NCBI GenBank assembly: GCA_009602725.1
Contig: WELB01000211.1
Coordinates: forward strand, 194,711 to 224,012
Direction of reading: 5' to 3'
DNA from: Spirogloea muscicola
Lineage: Eukaryota; Streptophyta; Zygnematophyceae; Spirogloeales; Spirogloeaceae
DNA: 29,302 nucleotides
The notes below the pieces were generated by a model, which saw nothing but the letters and a program-made list of their open reading frames with translations, searched no databases and was not told where the DNA came from. Made by a program: the position numbers and the translations under genes. Every line of letters starts with the position of its first letter. The stretch's first letter is position 1. This document shows positions 18,368 to 29,100 of the stretch, piece after piece.

Positions 18368-19481
18368 ATTGAGATACTCTTGAAATCCTGTTCGATGGTT
18401 GCAAACACCCCAATCCTCGGAAAGGAGGGCAACTGCTATGTAGTCTGTACTCAGCAGGCCACGTAGCATCGCTGTACATATTGATGTTCATATGTCCGAT
18501 TCTCAATACTCTAAGTTGGTAAATACAATGGCCTCAGTGCATATTTGTGCGCTATGCTGCTAAGACATTGACCTAATAGGACTCACTGCATGGTATACAT
18601 GTCTTCGGAGCTCTGCTGCCTGTGCAGCCAAGGCAGTCCCAGGTCATCTTGGTACATGTGACCTTGCTATTGTCACTGCTCTAGAAGGTTGCCTTGTTTC
18701 TGCATAGGCAACGTGATCCTCTACTGGTCATTCAAAGTTGTAACATGTTTCGACGCACTGATCAGTAGCCATAAGGTGTGCATATATGCCCATTATAGTT
18801 ATCCATGCTCTTCCTTGTACAATTGGGCTGGCATCTCACAGCCATGGCCTTGCTCCCAGAGTATGGTGAGTGAGGTGTGGAGCAGAAGATTATGCACCCG
18901 TGCAAGGTACAAGTTGTGCATTTCTTTGGGCAGGACTGTCCTGAAGGGGTTATGAAGAGGCCGACTTCAGCGCCGCTGGCTCGCTAGCGCAGGTGTTGGG
19001 CATGCGCCTGTCCGTCTCCCTCTACGGTCCATGGCCCACGTCTTGCATCTGCATGCTGGCCCTGCTCTAGCTGCAGCCTCTGGCTTTCGTCAAGGCGTTG
19101 TCTTTCCGGCGGCTAGTCTTTCTGACTTGCGGCTCCTAACTAGAGCCTACTAAGTGATTGTCCTCCAGGGCAACCCTTGGGCAAGCGCTGTGTGGGAGGC
19201 CAGCCCCAAGGAATGTACAAGGAATGTCTTTGAAGGGAGTGGGCCGAACGGTGAAGGCATTACACAGCTGCCAAATATTTAATGTGTTCGCTCACGATTT
19301 CAATACCCTTTGCTCTGGCCGCTTCCCCCCCCTTCCCCCGCAGCCGCCGTCACCGCCGCCGCCTCCGCCGCCGCCGCCGCCGCACTTGCGCTTCGCGCCC
19401 CGAGCCGCGCCGGGCTAGCCCGCTCCACGCCGCGCCGTGCCGGAGGAGCGCCAGCCGAGGCCGCGTCCTCGGGGCGCCACC
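18368..19481. other. Intergenic between sHsp and HIR genes; repeats
   Basis: The stretch contains a plus-oriented hairpin unit (ccttgtacaattGGGCTGGC..., 18811-18843), a LINE tail (see next entry) and a minus-oriented hairpin unit (19187-19215, ending ggaatgtacaagg). The two hairpin units are inverted relative to each other. Otherwise only GC-rich upstream sequence of HIR (19310-19481) is seen. Confidence 0.5.
18995..19153 (+). mobile_element. LINE ORF2 C-terminal tail, diverged
   Basis: The tail reads LHLHAGPALAAASGFRQGVV, then SLSDLRLLTRAY and a stop at 19151-19153. It aligns with LHQKAGRAL...SDLYVLTRGY (7984) and LHRRAGRALAASSGLRSGVA (minus strand, about 1000). A frame shift precedes it, near 19045. 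Confidence 0.65.
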
Positions 19482-21351
19482 ATGAGCATCAGCTTCCCGT
19501 GCTGCGCGTGCATCGCGCAGTCCAACGTCGGCGTCGTCGAGCGCTGGGGCCGCTTCTCGCACCTTGCGCAGCCGGGGTTCCACTTCTTCAACGTCCTCGC
19601 CGGCTCCTGGCTCGCCGGCGTCCTCTCCCTCCGCGTCCAGCAGCTCGACGTGCGCTGCGACACCAAGACCAAGGTGCTCCTCGCCAGCCCGACCCCTGTG
19701 GAGCACAGCCGCTGCTGCCGTCGATGGTCGCTTGCGCGCCTGGCTATGCAGCAGAGACACACAAGAATACATTGAAACAGGAACAGAAACAGAAGCAGAA
19801 ACCGAAACGATTGTTTTAAGTAGAAAATTGTGGTATTTAGTGTCCAGTAGACGTGCTACTTTTCTCAACTCATTTCCGGCTTGCTCCTTGTGCCTCTCTC
19901 TCGCAACTGCTGCCAATTGCGTGCAGGACAACGTCTTCGTGACGGTGGTGTGCTCGGTGCAGTATCGCGTTGTTCGCCAGAGCGCCGATGACGCGTTCTA
20001 CGAGCTCCAGAACCCGCGCGAGCAGATTCAGGCATATGTCTTTGATGGTGAGGCTTTCGGATTTTAAGGTTCACCTGAAAGTTCTGCGAGCAAGGTCTAC
20101 TGCATATGGCCGAGCTACAAATCACTTAGAAGCTGGGCAGTGCAGTCTCCTCCTGAGGCTGCTCTGTGTCCTTGCAGTCGTGAGGGCGAGCGTGCCGAAG
20201 ATGCCTCTGGACGACGTATTTGAGCAGAAGGATGAGATCGCACGCAATGTTGCCGATGAATTGGAGAAGGTCAGCAAAGCAGCAGAGGCGATGCTTTGTA
20301 GTCAGCACAGGAAGATGCAGCTAGCACAATAAGGTTATGTAGGCTGCTTACAGGTTATTCTCAATTGCAGATTGTAGAGGAAGTAAGCCTACTTTTGCGT
20401 TAGATAACCCCTAACATTGCTTGCAAATTGAGGAGGCTAGAGGGTACTTCTGTGACTTGTATCGAGTTGGCTGTCCTTCTCAGGTGATGGGAGCATACGG
20501 ATATACCATCCAACAAACCTTGATTGTGGATGTTGAGCCGGATCAAACAGTGCGTCGTGCCATGAACGAAATTAATGCCGGTGTGCCTCTTCCTCATTGC
20601 TTACATGCATCATGCAATTCTTTGAATGTGGTCGGGCCTATTGTGAGCGAGCGGGATCTGGGATGCTCTGGCAGGAAGGCTCCACTTTGGTGCACCCGAA
20701 GTATATGTTGTGTCTCTGCTCGCTCAGACAGTTAAAACGGCCAGAAAGCAGTAGAAACTTTTAAATTCCCATGCTTTATGTTGCATCGTGCTAATCTATC
20801 ATGTTACCTGTGGTGCTCTCAACGATTAAGGATGGCAGCGACAGAGAAGGCAGAAGCAGAGAAGATTTTGCAAGTCAAGCGGGCTGAGGCAGAGGCCGAG
20901 TCTAAGTACTTGTCGGGGGTGGGCATTGCACGGCAGAGACAGGTCAGCAGGCAGTCCGACCTTGTAGAAGTTGTGCCTTCTGTGTCCAAGTAGGATATAA
21001 TGTAAATACTCTCATGGTCGAACAGACCGTTCGTGTTTTCTTCTCAATATCTTCTGAAAAGTACCTAAGTTTCCTGATACATAATTACTGGCCTGTTGAT
21101 ATCAGGCAATTGTGGATGGACTTAGGGAAAGCGTGCTTGCTTTCTCGCACAATGTTCCTGGGACCTCACCCAAGGATGTGATGGACCTTGTCCTGGTGAC
21201 ACAGTACTTTGACACCATGAAAGACATTGGAGCCAACTCCAAGAGCCACACCGTTTTCATTCCCCACGGTCCTGCACAGGTTGGTGATATCGCCAACCAG
21301 GTCCGCAATGGCCTGCTTCAAGCACAGGCAAATCAAGAATATCCACTGTAG
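19482..21351 (+). CDS. HIR: Hypersensitive-induced-response-like protein (SPFH/band 7)
   Basis: Exons: 19482-19673, 19927-20047, 20178-20269, 20484-20580, 20839-20942, 21106-21351; about 283-289 residues, the length of plant HIR proteins (about 285). Conserved blocks run in order: [129 protein letters not shown] and [24 protein letters not shown] proteins oligomerise on membranes as microdomain scaffolds; plant HIRs act at the plasma membrane in immunity. The N-terminus is MSISFPCC: the double cysteine could be acylated, but the Gly2 myristoylation site of plant HIRs is absent. The junction 20580/20839 is odd. The expected residues QRLRMA are encoded just before the only AG acceptor that keeps phase. 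Confidence 0.9.
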
Positions 21352-21463
21352 TAAAAGTCACTATAGCCCTTGCTACTGCTTGTGGTACAAGAAGCATGCA
21401 ATGAAGCCATATGTAAATGGCAGTTATGACTTGCCAAGCAGTTGGCAGCACGTAGCCCGTGAC

Positions 21464-22177
21464 CTACTCGGTAGAAGTTGAGCCTAGGTTGCAACAGCTT
21501 CGAGCAGGCTGTCTGTTATTGACCAATAATTTGTATATAAGTAAGCCACTTGTGGCCACTGACATTGACGTTGACTTTTCATGGTCAGTGTCTTGCTCCG
21601 GGCCATTGCAAAGGTCGTCTATTCTCCAAGTTTGACAGTCAAGCGTCAATGCTGGTATTTTGTCAGCATTGTCAAACAATAGTTTAAACGCCAGCTTATA
21701 GTGTGGTTTTGCAGTTTCAAAGACGTTCTTGGTGAGTGGAAATTTATTCGGCGTCATGCATCTTTCAAGCGCTACACCGTTCAGATCGCTGGCTGTCCAA
21801 GTGCGCTTCATGCCGCTTGACATTAGTAGCTTGGTGATCTGGTGGGTCCTGCACACGGGCCTGTGGCTGGGGCAGGGCCAATCGTGTTGGAAAGTTGGCA
21901 CGAGAAGTGGAATGATGAACGGTTCACAATGTAAGGAGCGTAGGCAGTGAGAAGTAACTGGAGCTACTGAGACTAACGGGGGATGTAAACCCAAGTTACA
22001 CATAATAGCACATAGTAGCACAAAGTTGCACAAAAGTAGCGCAAAGTAGCACAAACAATTTAGCAAAAGTAGCACAAAAGTAGCACAGAGAAAGTGGCAC
22101 AAAAGTAGCACAAGTAGCAAAAAGTAGTTTAAATAAGTAACACAGATGTAGCTAATCAGACTCTCCTTGGCTAGCAT
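21464..22177 (-). CDS. Uncertain 237-codon open frame, hydrophobic N-terminal part
   Basis: The minus strand is open for 714 bases, longer than expected by chance at this base composition. The first third is made by the AGCACAAA-type tandem repeat and so is rich in Leu, Cys and Phe. The rest looks more like ordinary protein (PNKFPLTKNVFETAKPHYKL, then LTLDCQTWRIDDL) but matches no family I know. The upstream GC-rich 5' exon typical of this genome is absent. It could be a lineage-specific gene, part of a transposable element or chance. Confidence 0.25.
   Translation of the reverse strand: MLAKESLISYICVTYLNYFLLLVLLLCHFLCATFVLLLLNCLCYFALLLCNFVLLCAIMCNLGLHPPLVSVAPVTSHCLRSLHCEPFIIPLLVPTFQHDWPCPSHRPVCRTHQITKLLMSSGMKRTWTASDLNGVALERCMTPNKFPLTKNVFETAKPHYKLAFKLLFDNADKIPALTLDCQTWRIDDLCNGPEQDTDHEKSTSMSVATSGLLIYKLLVNNRQPARSCCNLGSTSTE
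21995..22135. repeat. Tandem repeat, unit about 10-12 bases (gtagcacaaaa)
   Basis: About a dozen imperfect units of 'agtagcacaaa' are interrupted by 'caatttagc' and 'gagaaagtgg'. Confidence 0.85.
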
Positions 22178-22221
22178 TATCAGCTAGCATTGACACAACA
22201 CACCAGCTGGCCGAGGCAAGC

Positions 22222-25156
22222 ATGGCCAGTGCTGCACTTGCAGCCGCCGCAGCCGGCGGCGGCGTCGCCTCGGCTGCAGCACGGCAGCCCGAGCTGGGGC
22301 GGCGGCCTTGGCTCCGAGGCGGCGAGCGAGCACCAAGCTCGGCGGCAGCGGCGGCGTCGGCGCCGCACCGGGCTCCTGCGGTCGGCGTCTCTGGCAGCGG
22401 TGGGTGCCCACCAAGAGCCCCGGCTGCACCTAAACCCTGAACCTCAACCCTAAACCTTACACCCCTAAACTATAACCTAAACCTTCAATGAAGGCCTCAC
22501 TGCATCTCAGACTCAGATTCTGGGTTTAAGCCTTCGGCGTGGGCGCCGTGGCCACTGAGCTTCTGATACTGCGGCCATGGCCCCCGCTGCGCAGAGCACG
22601 CGGCTTTCCTGAAGGGCGTTGCGAAGGTGCCGCCGCCGGCTCTGCTCCCTGCTCTCCTCCGAGTCCTCGAGGCCCGAGGTGGGCCCTGGCCCTTCCACCT
22701 GCGGAAGCCTAGGCGGCGTCGTTGACGACGGCCTATCGACGCGCCATGGCCATCTTGGGTCTGCGCCGGCGGTGGTCAAGGCATAGCCGGCGGACGCGGC
22801 GGCTGTTACCAGCAATTGGACACTCGGCTGAGCCGTCACAGCTGACAGAGGGTGGCGTGTGGTGCTGACGGCGACAGGGGAGGAGCTCGTGCCGCCCGGA
22901 GACCGCCGCGGCATCCTCCCGCTCGTCGTGCCGCTGTCCAGGGACCCTGCCACCGGTACGCCCCCATACGCCGCTCTAATCTGCTGCAAAAGACACCTAA
23001 AGCCTAATCCTAACCCTAACCTCTCTACTTAAACCCTATGCCGTTGACCCCACATGATAAGTATCAGAGGTCTTGGCACTGCTGACTCGTACTGACTCTC
23101 AACGCCTGCATTGCAATTCCTGAGATCATGGATTGGTAGCCGACTTGTGGTTGTCAAGGACACCTCGCAAATGATCTGGCTTTTGGTTGCTTAAACCCAG
23201 CTTGATTGCTTGATTGCTTGATTGCTACTTTTACCCATTCAAAAAATATCACGGTATTGTCACTTGCAGCTCCCTACAGCTTGATACAGATGTCATCGAC
23301 CTGTATAACCGTAACAGCCAATTGCTGTTTTGCTTTTCCTGAAGTGCAGGCAGCACTAAAGCACTCCTGAGATGGCCGACTGCTCCGACAAGGTCAGTTG
23401 CCCACTCCCCCAGCTGCTCATTGCACTCGTGCATATAGAGTGGCTCGCAACTTCTGCACAAACAAGCTCACACGGCAGAAGTCATTGCTAAATGTTCATC
23501 ATTCAGACATCTCTGTTTTTTTGTTCTTCCCACAGCATGGAGCTGCCAATCGTTCTTGTCAATGACACAGGCGTCCTGCTCATGGCCAAGACGGTATGGG
23601 CTTTACCAGGAGCTGCAGTTTGGAGCTCCTCAACCGCTCAGCTGTGCTTCTTGCTAAGAAACAAATCACGCTGCAGCAGCTCTTTGTAGGAAAGGCTCGT
23701 CATTTCAGGTACTGCACCAGGGTAATACGTTTGCAGCCTTCTGTGATTGCGTGCAGGTGGAGGAGTATATTCGCAGGCTGCTGGCAGAGGAGGATGCTGA
23801 GGGCAGCAGGTCCACGGTTTCGGCGGCTGCTGGAGATGACGGTGCCAACCTCTACAAGAGCGGCAGCTTCTCAGCGTCTGGCATCAGCAAGTTGGAAGTC
23901 TTCCTGATGAAGAAGGTGAGGTCCTTGCAGGCCAGGACACAAGTATCCATTTTGACATGTATGTCGAGAATAGATGGTTGATGCGAGAGTTCCTAAGTGC
24001 AGGTGGGTATGTTTCCTGACGTGCTGGAGGCTCTTGCGCTCGGACATCTGGAACGTGGAGATGAGGTAGAGTTTATCTCAACTCAAGTCTGCAATCAGAA
24101 AACTTTAGGAAATGGTGCTAGCTGTTGATCAGTATATAAATCTAACCCTGCTGATGCTGCTGCTGCTGCTGCTGCTGCAGAACAAGTGCTAACTAAGTTC
24201 GAAATGATTTGACTCCTGCGGGGCAGGTATCTGCTCTTGTCACCGGCGAGTACTATGCCAGCAGACAGCACTTTCCAGGTTTTGGCCGCCCATTCATATT
24301 CAATGCCCAGCTCATGTTGAGGTGACTATGGCAGCCTATACCTGATTGCAAGATCTATACCCTTTTATCATTCTCAGTCATCTTCTAGTCTTAATCGAGT
24401 AGCCATTTAAGGCACATAATTGCTGCAATCACAGGCATCCATTGATTGTCTATTTTGCCCTTGATCCTTGAGCTCTTGTTTCTCGGTATGTCTATATTTC
24501 GGCCTTGCATTGCGTTGCATCGCACGTGCTCACTGACACGGCTGTGCCTGATGATGTAGAGTAGGGCGGGAAGCTGAAGCAAGGGATGCAGCCCGCATTG
24601 CACTGAAGTCTCCTTGGTGGACCCTTGGCGCTCCTTTCCAGGTGCATTAAGTTGTGCATGGCTACTAATTGGGTCACAATTGCGTGCATCACTCGAGTAA
24701 GGACACTGCTGATGCGGTGATGCTGCTGTTACAACGTGCAATACAGGAAGTGGCCGACTTGTCAGGCTATGGGAGCACGCAGCTCGAGTTTGTGCGGGAG
24801 AAGCTCTCTGAGGAGGGCCGCCGGGAGGACATCACCAAGGGCAAGGCTCCAGCACAGGTAAGCTCCGGTAGTCTGAAGCAGCATTGCAGCAATAGTTTCT
24901 TTTCTTCTCGATGAGACTCTGCTTCTCTGGCCCACTCCACAGCTTATTGGCGCTCCACCCTGGACCTTCCTTTCCTTTTGTAATCAGTATCATGATGTTG
25001 CTGCCATCCTGACAGGTAGCACTCGACCAGGCTGCCTTCTTACTGGACTTGGCTGCAGCTCAGGGAAGCTGGGATGCCTCACGGGAGCGCCTTGCTTCTT
25101 TATATGTAGAGGGCGGTTATTCAGACATTGCCAAATTCATTCTTGCTGATACTTAG
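22222..25156 (+). CDS. Conserved chloroplast-type protein, ten exons
   Basis: Exons, all in phase: 22222-22399, 22851-22955, 23350-23392, 23536-23593, 23757-23915, 24003-24065, 24227-24321, 24560-24641, 24747-24857, 25016-25156; 344 residues. Exon 1 is Ala/Ser/Arg-rich with almost no acids (MASAALAAAAAGGGVASAAA), as in a chloroplast transit peptide. The mature part has blocks I recall from a plant family of chloroplast proteins: LRWPTAP, LVNDTGVLLMAKT, VEEYIRRLLAEEDAE, VLEALALGHLERGDEVSALV, TGEYYASRQHFPGFGRPF, RDAARIALKSPWWTLG, LSEEGRREDITKGKAPAQVA and LDQAAFLLDLAAAQGSWD. The helical pairs suggest a TPR-like fold. It may correspond to PAB, a factor in chloroplast ATP synthase CF1 assembly, but that is a weak memory and unchecked. 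The exon 1 assignment rests on phase and composition. Confidence 0.75.
22428..22485 (-). repeat. Degenerate telomere-like repeats (CCCTAAA on +)
   Basis: A run of 'ctaaaccctgaacctcaaccctaaacc' variants starts 28 bases after the first exon of the chloroplast-protein gene, in intron 1. Confidence 0.8.
22995..23038 (-). repeat. Second telomere-like block in the same gene
   Basis: 'cctaatcctaaccctaacc...aaaccctat' lies in intron 2, 40 bases after the exon ending at 22955. Confidence 0.75.
23201..23226. repeat. TTGATTGC microsatellite (3 units)
   Basis: Three exact 8-base units sit in intron 2 of the chloroplast-protein gene. Confidence 0.8.
24148..24178. repeat. CTG trinucleotide repeat
   Basis: About ten CTG units, with one GAT interruption, lie in the intron between 24065 and 24227. 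Confidence 0.9.
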
Positions 25157-26187
25157 GCTTTAGCGTTGCTTAGGCCAACTGGCAAGTTCCTCATTAATCT
25201 TGCAGTACGGCTACACATGGCCTTTCCCATAACGGTTCGATATACCATGCTCTGTACCTAAGCGAATGGAACAGCCCACTGGTTTCCAGCCTTGTCCATA
25301 CCCATTTGGGCTGGCCTTCCGCAGCCATCGCCCCTATTTCAAAAACAATCCTTCTAACGCAGTCTGCTATCCAAAATCGGCAATTCTCTCGCTCGTCAGA
25401 AGAACTCCCCCTATCGTATGGATATGCACCTCGCCCAGAGATTGATAGTCGTTGTCGACTTGCAGAGGCACCACGATCTTGCTGAAGACCTCCTGGTTGC
25501 CAAGCTGTCTTGTGGAGGCTGCCATGCGCTAAGGTCTGCGGCAGGGTGGGTGCCCAAGATCAGGCTTCGACACTCGCCTCTGTTAGCTGGCAGCCCTAAA
25601 AATCCATGGCTCTATCCGGAGAAGCTTAGCTGGCCCACAGTTTTCAGCACGATGCAGATCCGCTTATAATAGACAGATCTTCGAGAATGATTGGAAGCAC
25701 TTCGAGCTCTCCATTCTGATCTTAACTTCTGCGTTTCTGACAAGCAGAGGAGCTGCATGGAACTGTCTGGTTGAAGTATTTAAATATATGCCATCGCAAT
25801 GGCAGGAAGGCTGATGATGACCATGGTGGCCACTGTAATGAAGGCCTCTTTGAGCTCTTCCTACAACATGCTTAACCAGGACACCCATCATCAAAACTGC
25901 TGTGGCTTCAACTTCGTCACAAATGCATCAAGCGCTCCGACCTTGTGAACCCTGCCACTGCCTATGCTGCCCGATGTGGCCTGCTTCTTCATTCTCACAC
26001 GATCTTCTGGGAAGGACCTGCCACGCCCAATGCACAAGCAGCAACTTGAGCTAATATGGCTAAGACAGGCAGCACAACCTGGAAGTGAAAGATAAAGATA
26101 GAAGGCTACAAATCACCCCCTCGAGTTTTGGTAGCTTGTGGGGTCTGCCATCCTTACCTTCCCAGTCTTGTCTCAGTAGGACGTTTC
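25157..26187. other. Convergent intergenic region; one hairpin repeat
   Basis: The region lies between the stop of the chloroplast-protein gene and the stop of polymerase kappa. It holds a hairpin unit at 25290-25345 ('ccttgtccatacccatttGG', GCTGGCCTTCCGCAGCC, 'atcgcccctatttc'). Short open frames here (for example 25418-25669) have no recognisable protein. Confidence 0.5.
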
Positions 26188-29100
26188 TCAGGCAGCAGCC
26201 GATGCATGGTAACGTCGGCCTCGACTTCCTCTTCCTGAAGCGACAGCAAAATGGAAGTCTTCATGCTCCTGCATTTCATCCTGGGCAACCTCCGCAAACT
26301 CTGCACCGCAGAGGGAGCAGGCCACCAGTAGAAAATCTCCTGCGGCCGAGGACGCCTCCAGCCACCGGACGTCTCCACCACGTCGCTGCTTCCACCTAAC
26401 GTGCTCGTCTCCCTGCTCCTCACTGCCTCTAAGATTGTGTTGAGCAGCAGTTGGTAAACTGGAAGGAGGCCACTGCCACAAGTCCTGCTCAAGCACTTGC
26501 GAGACTGGTTCCGTCGTGGGGGCTGCGGGCCTACTTCGGTCACAGCCGCCGCAGTAGCCCACCTCAAGGCTGCTTGTGCGCCCGCAAGCTTGGCATTCGT
26601 GGTCATGACAATCATCATAAGCACGGTCATGATTATGACTGTGGTCATTCTCTTGACCACTTTCTTTTGTTGGCGATGACCCGGGCTCAGCAAACACGGG
26701 ACCTTGTCTCAGAAAGAGCTCGGCACTTGCTCTGGACTGCGGTACTGCAGCCTCCAACGCTGCCATCTTTGTCGGCATGTCAATGTGCCCCCCAGAAAGG
26801 CACTCCTTTGCGAGCCCCTTTGTTGGCGAATCAGCCGAAAGGAAGCCCGCAAGCGTTGGCTGCTGCGGATCGGTGATGTGCGCCTTCTCCTCCTTGAAGC
26901 TTGACATTCTGATGCCTGGGCACAAAGCTCGCATCTGAGCCATTGAAGGAAATCTAAAGCTCAACTGCAAGCCTGCAACACTACTTGAGGCAAACAATCA
27001 CCAACTTCTTACGCAAAGACTAACTGCAGTTTGCCTCAAGAGCATACCCATCAGCCGCACTTCAATTGGCAATTCAGCCTTGAGTAGCTTCATTGCAACA
27101 GGCCGGACCTCCTCCAGCGTCGAGACATACAAGCTCAGGGATGCCGCACGCGTCCTGACCTGTTCTCAGCCAAGGCCCGAATGTATCTATCATTCCTTTA
27201 CATTCCAAATTTTGCAGCATATAGCCTTCAAGTGGGAGGCTCAAAAGGAGTAGCAGGATGGCGCTGCTAAGCTTAGGTGAATGTTTGAACTTGACATCAT
27301 AAAGCCCAGAGCCTCATTTCTGCATGAAAAGGCCTTCAACTTAAAGTAAAGATCACACCTCAAAGCCCGTAGTCTTGAGTTTCAGAGTAAGCGTCCGGCC
27401 GTGCAGTCCTTCCTTAGCCATGTCGTCAACAAGGTGCAAGACCAGCTCATCTGCAAGATCGAAACATACTGTATTACAAGCAAGCCAATGCCTGCGAGCG
27501 TAGCATACACAAACAATGTGCAATGTGCTGCACATTGTTAAACAGAAAGGTCTTCATGATGTACCAAGCTTAGTGACAAGGTCAGCCTCGCTGCTGATGG
27601 ACGCGAATGTCCGCTCGCAACCAATGCTCTTGCGATGCTCGTCCTCTGGAGGCTCACTGCCACCAATGCCAAGGCCCACCGCCAGGAAAAAGTCTGCACA
27701 TGAGAATCTGTAGGCAATTAATGACTTAATCACAATAAGGTAATGACAAGTGACAGATTAGTACTGTATGATAACAAATGAGTATAGGATCATCGCACAA
27801 TCATCTTAATGAAGGTCTGAGGGTAACAATGGCTACTCCACTGCCTGTAGAACTGCCTTCTGATCAAACCTGCTAGGTGTATAGCTTCATGCTCATATGC
27901 AGGCACATGAAGACTTCATGCAGACAAGGAGCTAAAGCAGCCACTTGTAGCAGGCATACTCAAGTCTTTTCAAGTGCGTGCCTGTGGAGATCTGGGAGAA
28001 GAGCGCGGAGAGCCAGGCACTCTTGTCGAGCAGCTCACCACACGTGCTGATGCCCAGACCCTCCTTTAGGAGTTTCTCTGTCACCTTGCCAATACCCGTC
28101 ACCTGGCACCACCTTGGTTGCAGCGTCAGCTGACTGCTTCATCCAACCAATGACTTCATAGAGACTTACTGCTTACAACTAATTACAGTTTTCAGCTAAT
28201 ATTCAGCAGTCCTGGCACCAAGGACGTGGGCTTCTAGGCTTGCCATCACCTTGCGGATGGGGAGGGTACTGACAAAGCGCATCACCGCGGCCCGGTCATT
28301 GGGCATAGTATACTGTCCGTCAGGCTTGTTGATGTCTGAGCAAACCTGCGCCAGCAGCAGCCATGCTTGCTGAGCACGCGGCACGGTGTAGCACCATGGT
28401 GCAGAGGCCGACAAATCGCAGACAGAACTGCAGGAAGTGAGCGCGGAGAAGACGCGCTGCAATTGACCTTGGCAATGAGTCGGTTGGACCCGATGCCAAC
28501 GCTGCACGTCAGCTTGGTCGCCTCCTTGACGCGCCGCCGAATCTCCTCAGCAATCTGCACAGTCTTAGCTGGTTTGTCCTGTGAGCACGGAACATGCCCA
28601 AATGACGTGCCGGGATGCAAAGGCAGCAAGTGGAGGCCTGCACCTCAGGACCGCTGAGGTTCCGCCGCCGGCAGCACTCGGTGAGGTCGAGGTAGGCCTC
28701 GTCCAGGCCGCGGGCGATGAAGTTTGGGTCGTACTCCTGAAGCACTGCCACACAGCAGGGCACAAAGCCGTTGACTATTGCTGCTGATTAAAAGGTCCTC
28801 ATATCCCAAACCAGAAGTTGTCAGTAGCCTGACTTGACTCGTCTAGACTCAACTTACCGTAACCTGGCAGTAACTTTGAGAAGCTGCCGCTCAAGGAATC
28901 CAGACCAGCACCAGGTAGCTAGTGACAAGCAGTAGGCCTAAACTCCCACAGGGCGCCTGTTCAAGTCGCACCTGCGCGGACAGCCTCGGCGGCTCGCGTG
29001 TACTTGGCGAAGTTGGGCTTCACGAAGACGAGGGCGGGGCAGAGGCGGCGGCCGATGAAGCCCGGCATGGCGGCGCGCACGCCGTACTTGCGCGCCTCGT

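Larger units (their letters stand above)
21352..22221. other. Intergenic between HIR and the chloroplast-protein gene
   Basis: Holds the uncertain minus-strand ORF and a tandem repeat, described separately. Nothing else was recognised. Confidence 0.4.

Noticed and set aside
26451-26876. 141-codon plus-strand frame
   Set aside because: It is antisense to the last exon of polymerase kappa, which has clear motifs on the minus strand.
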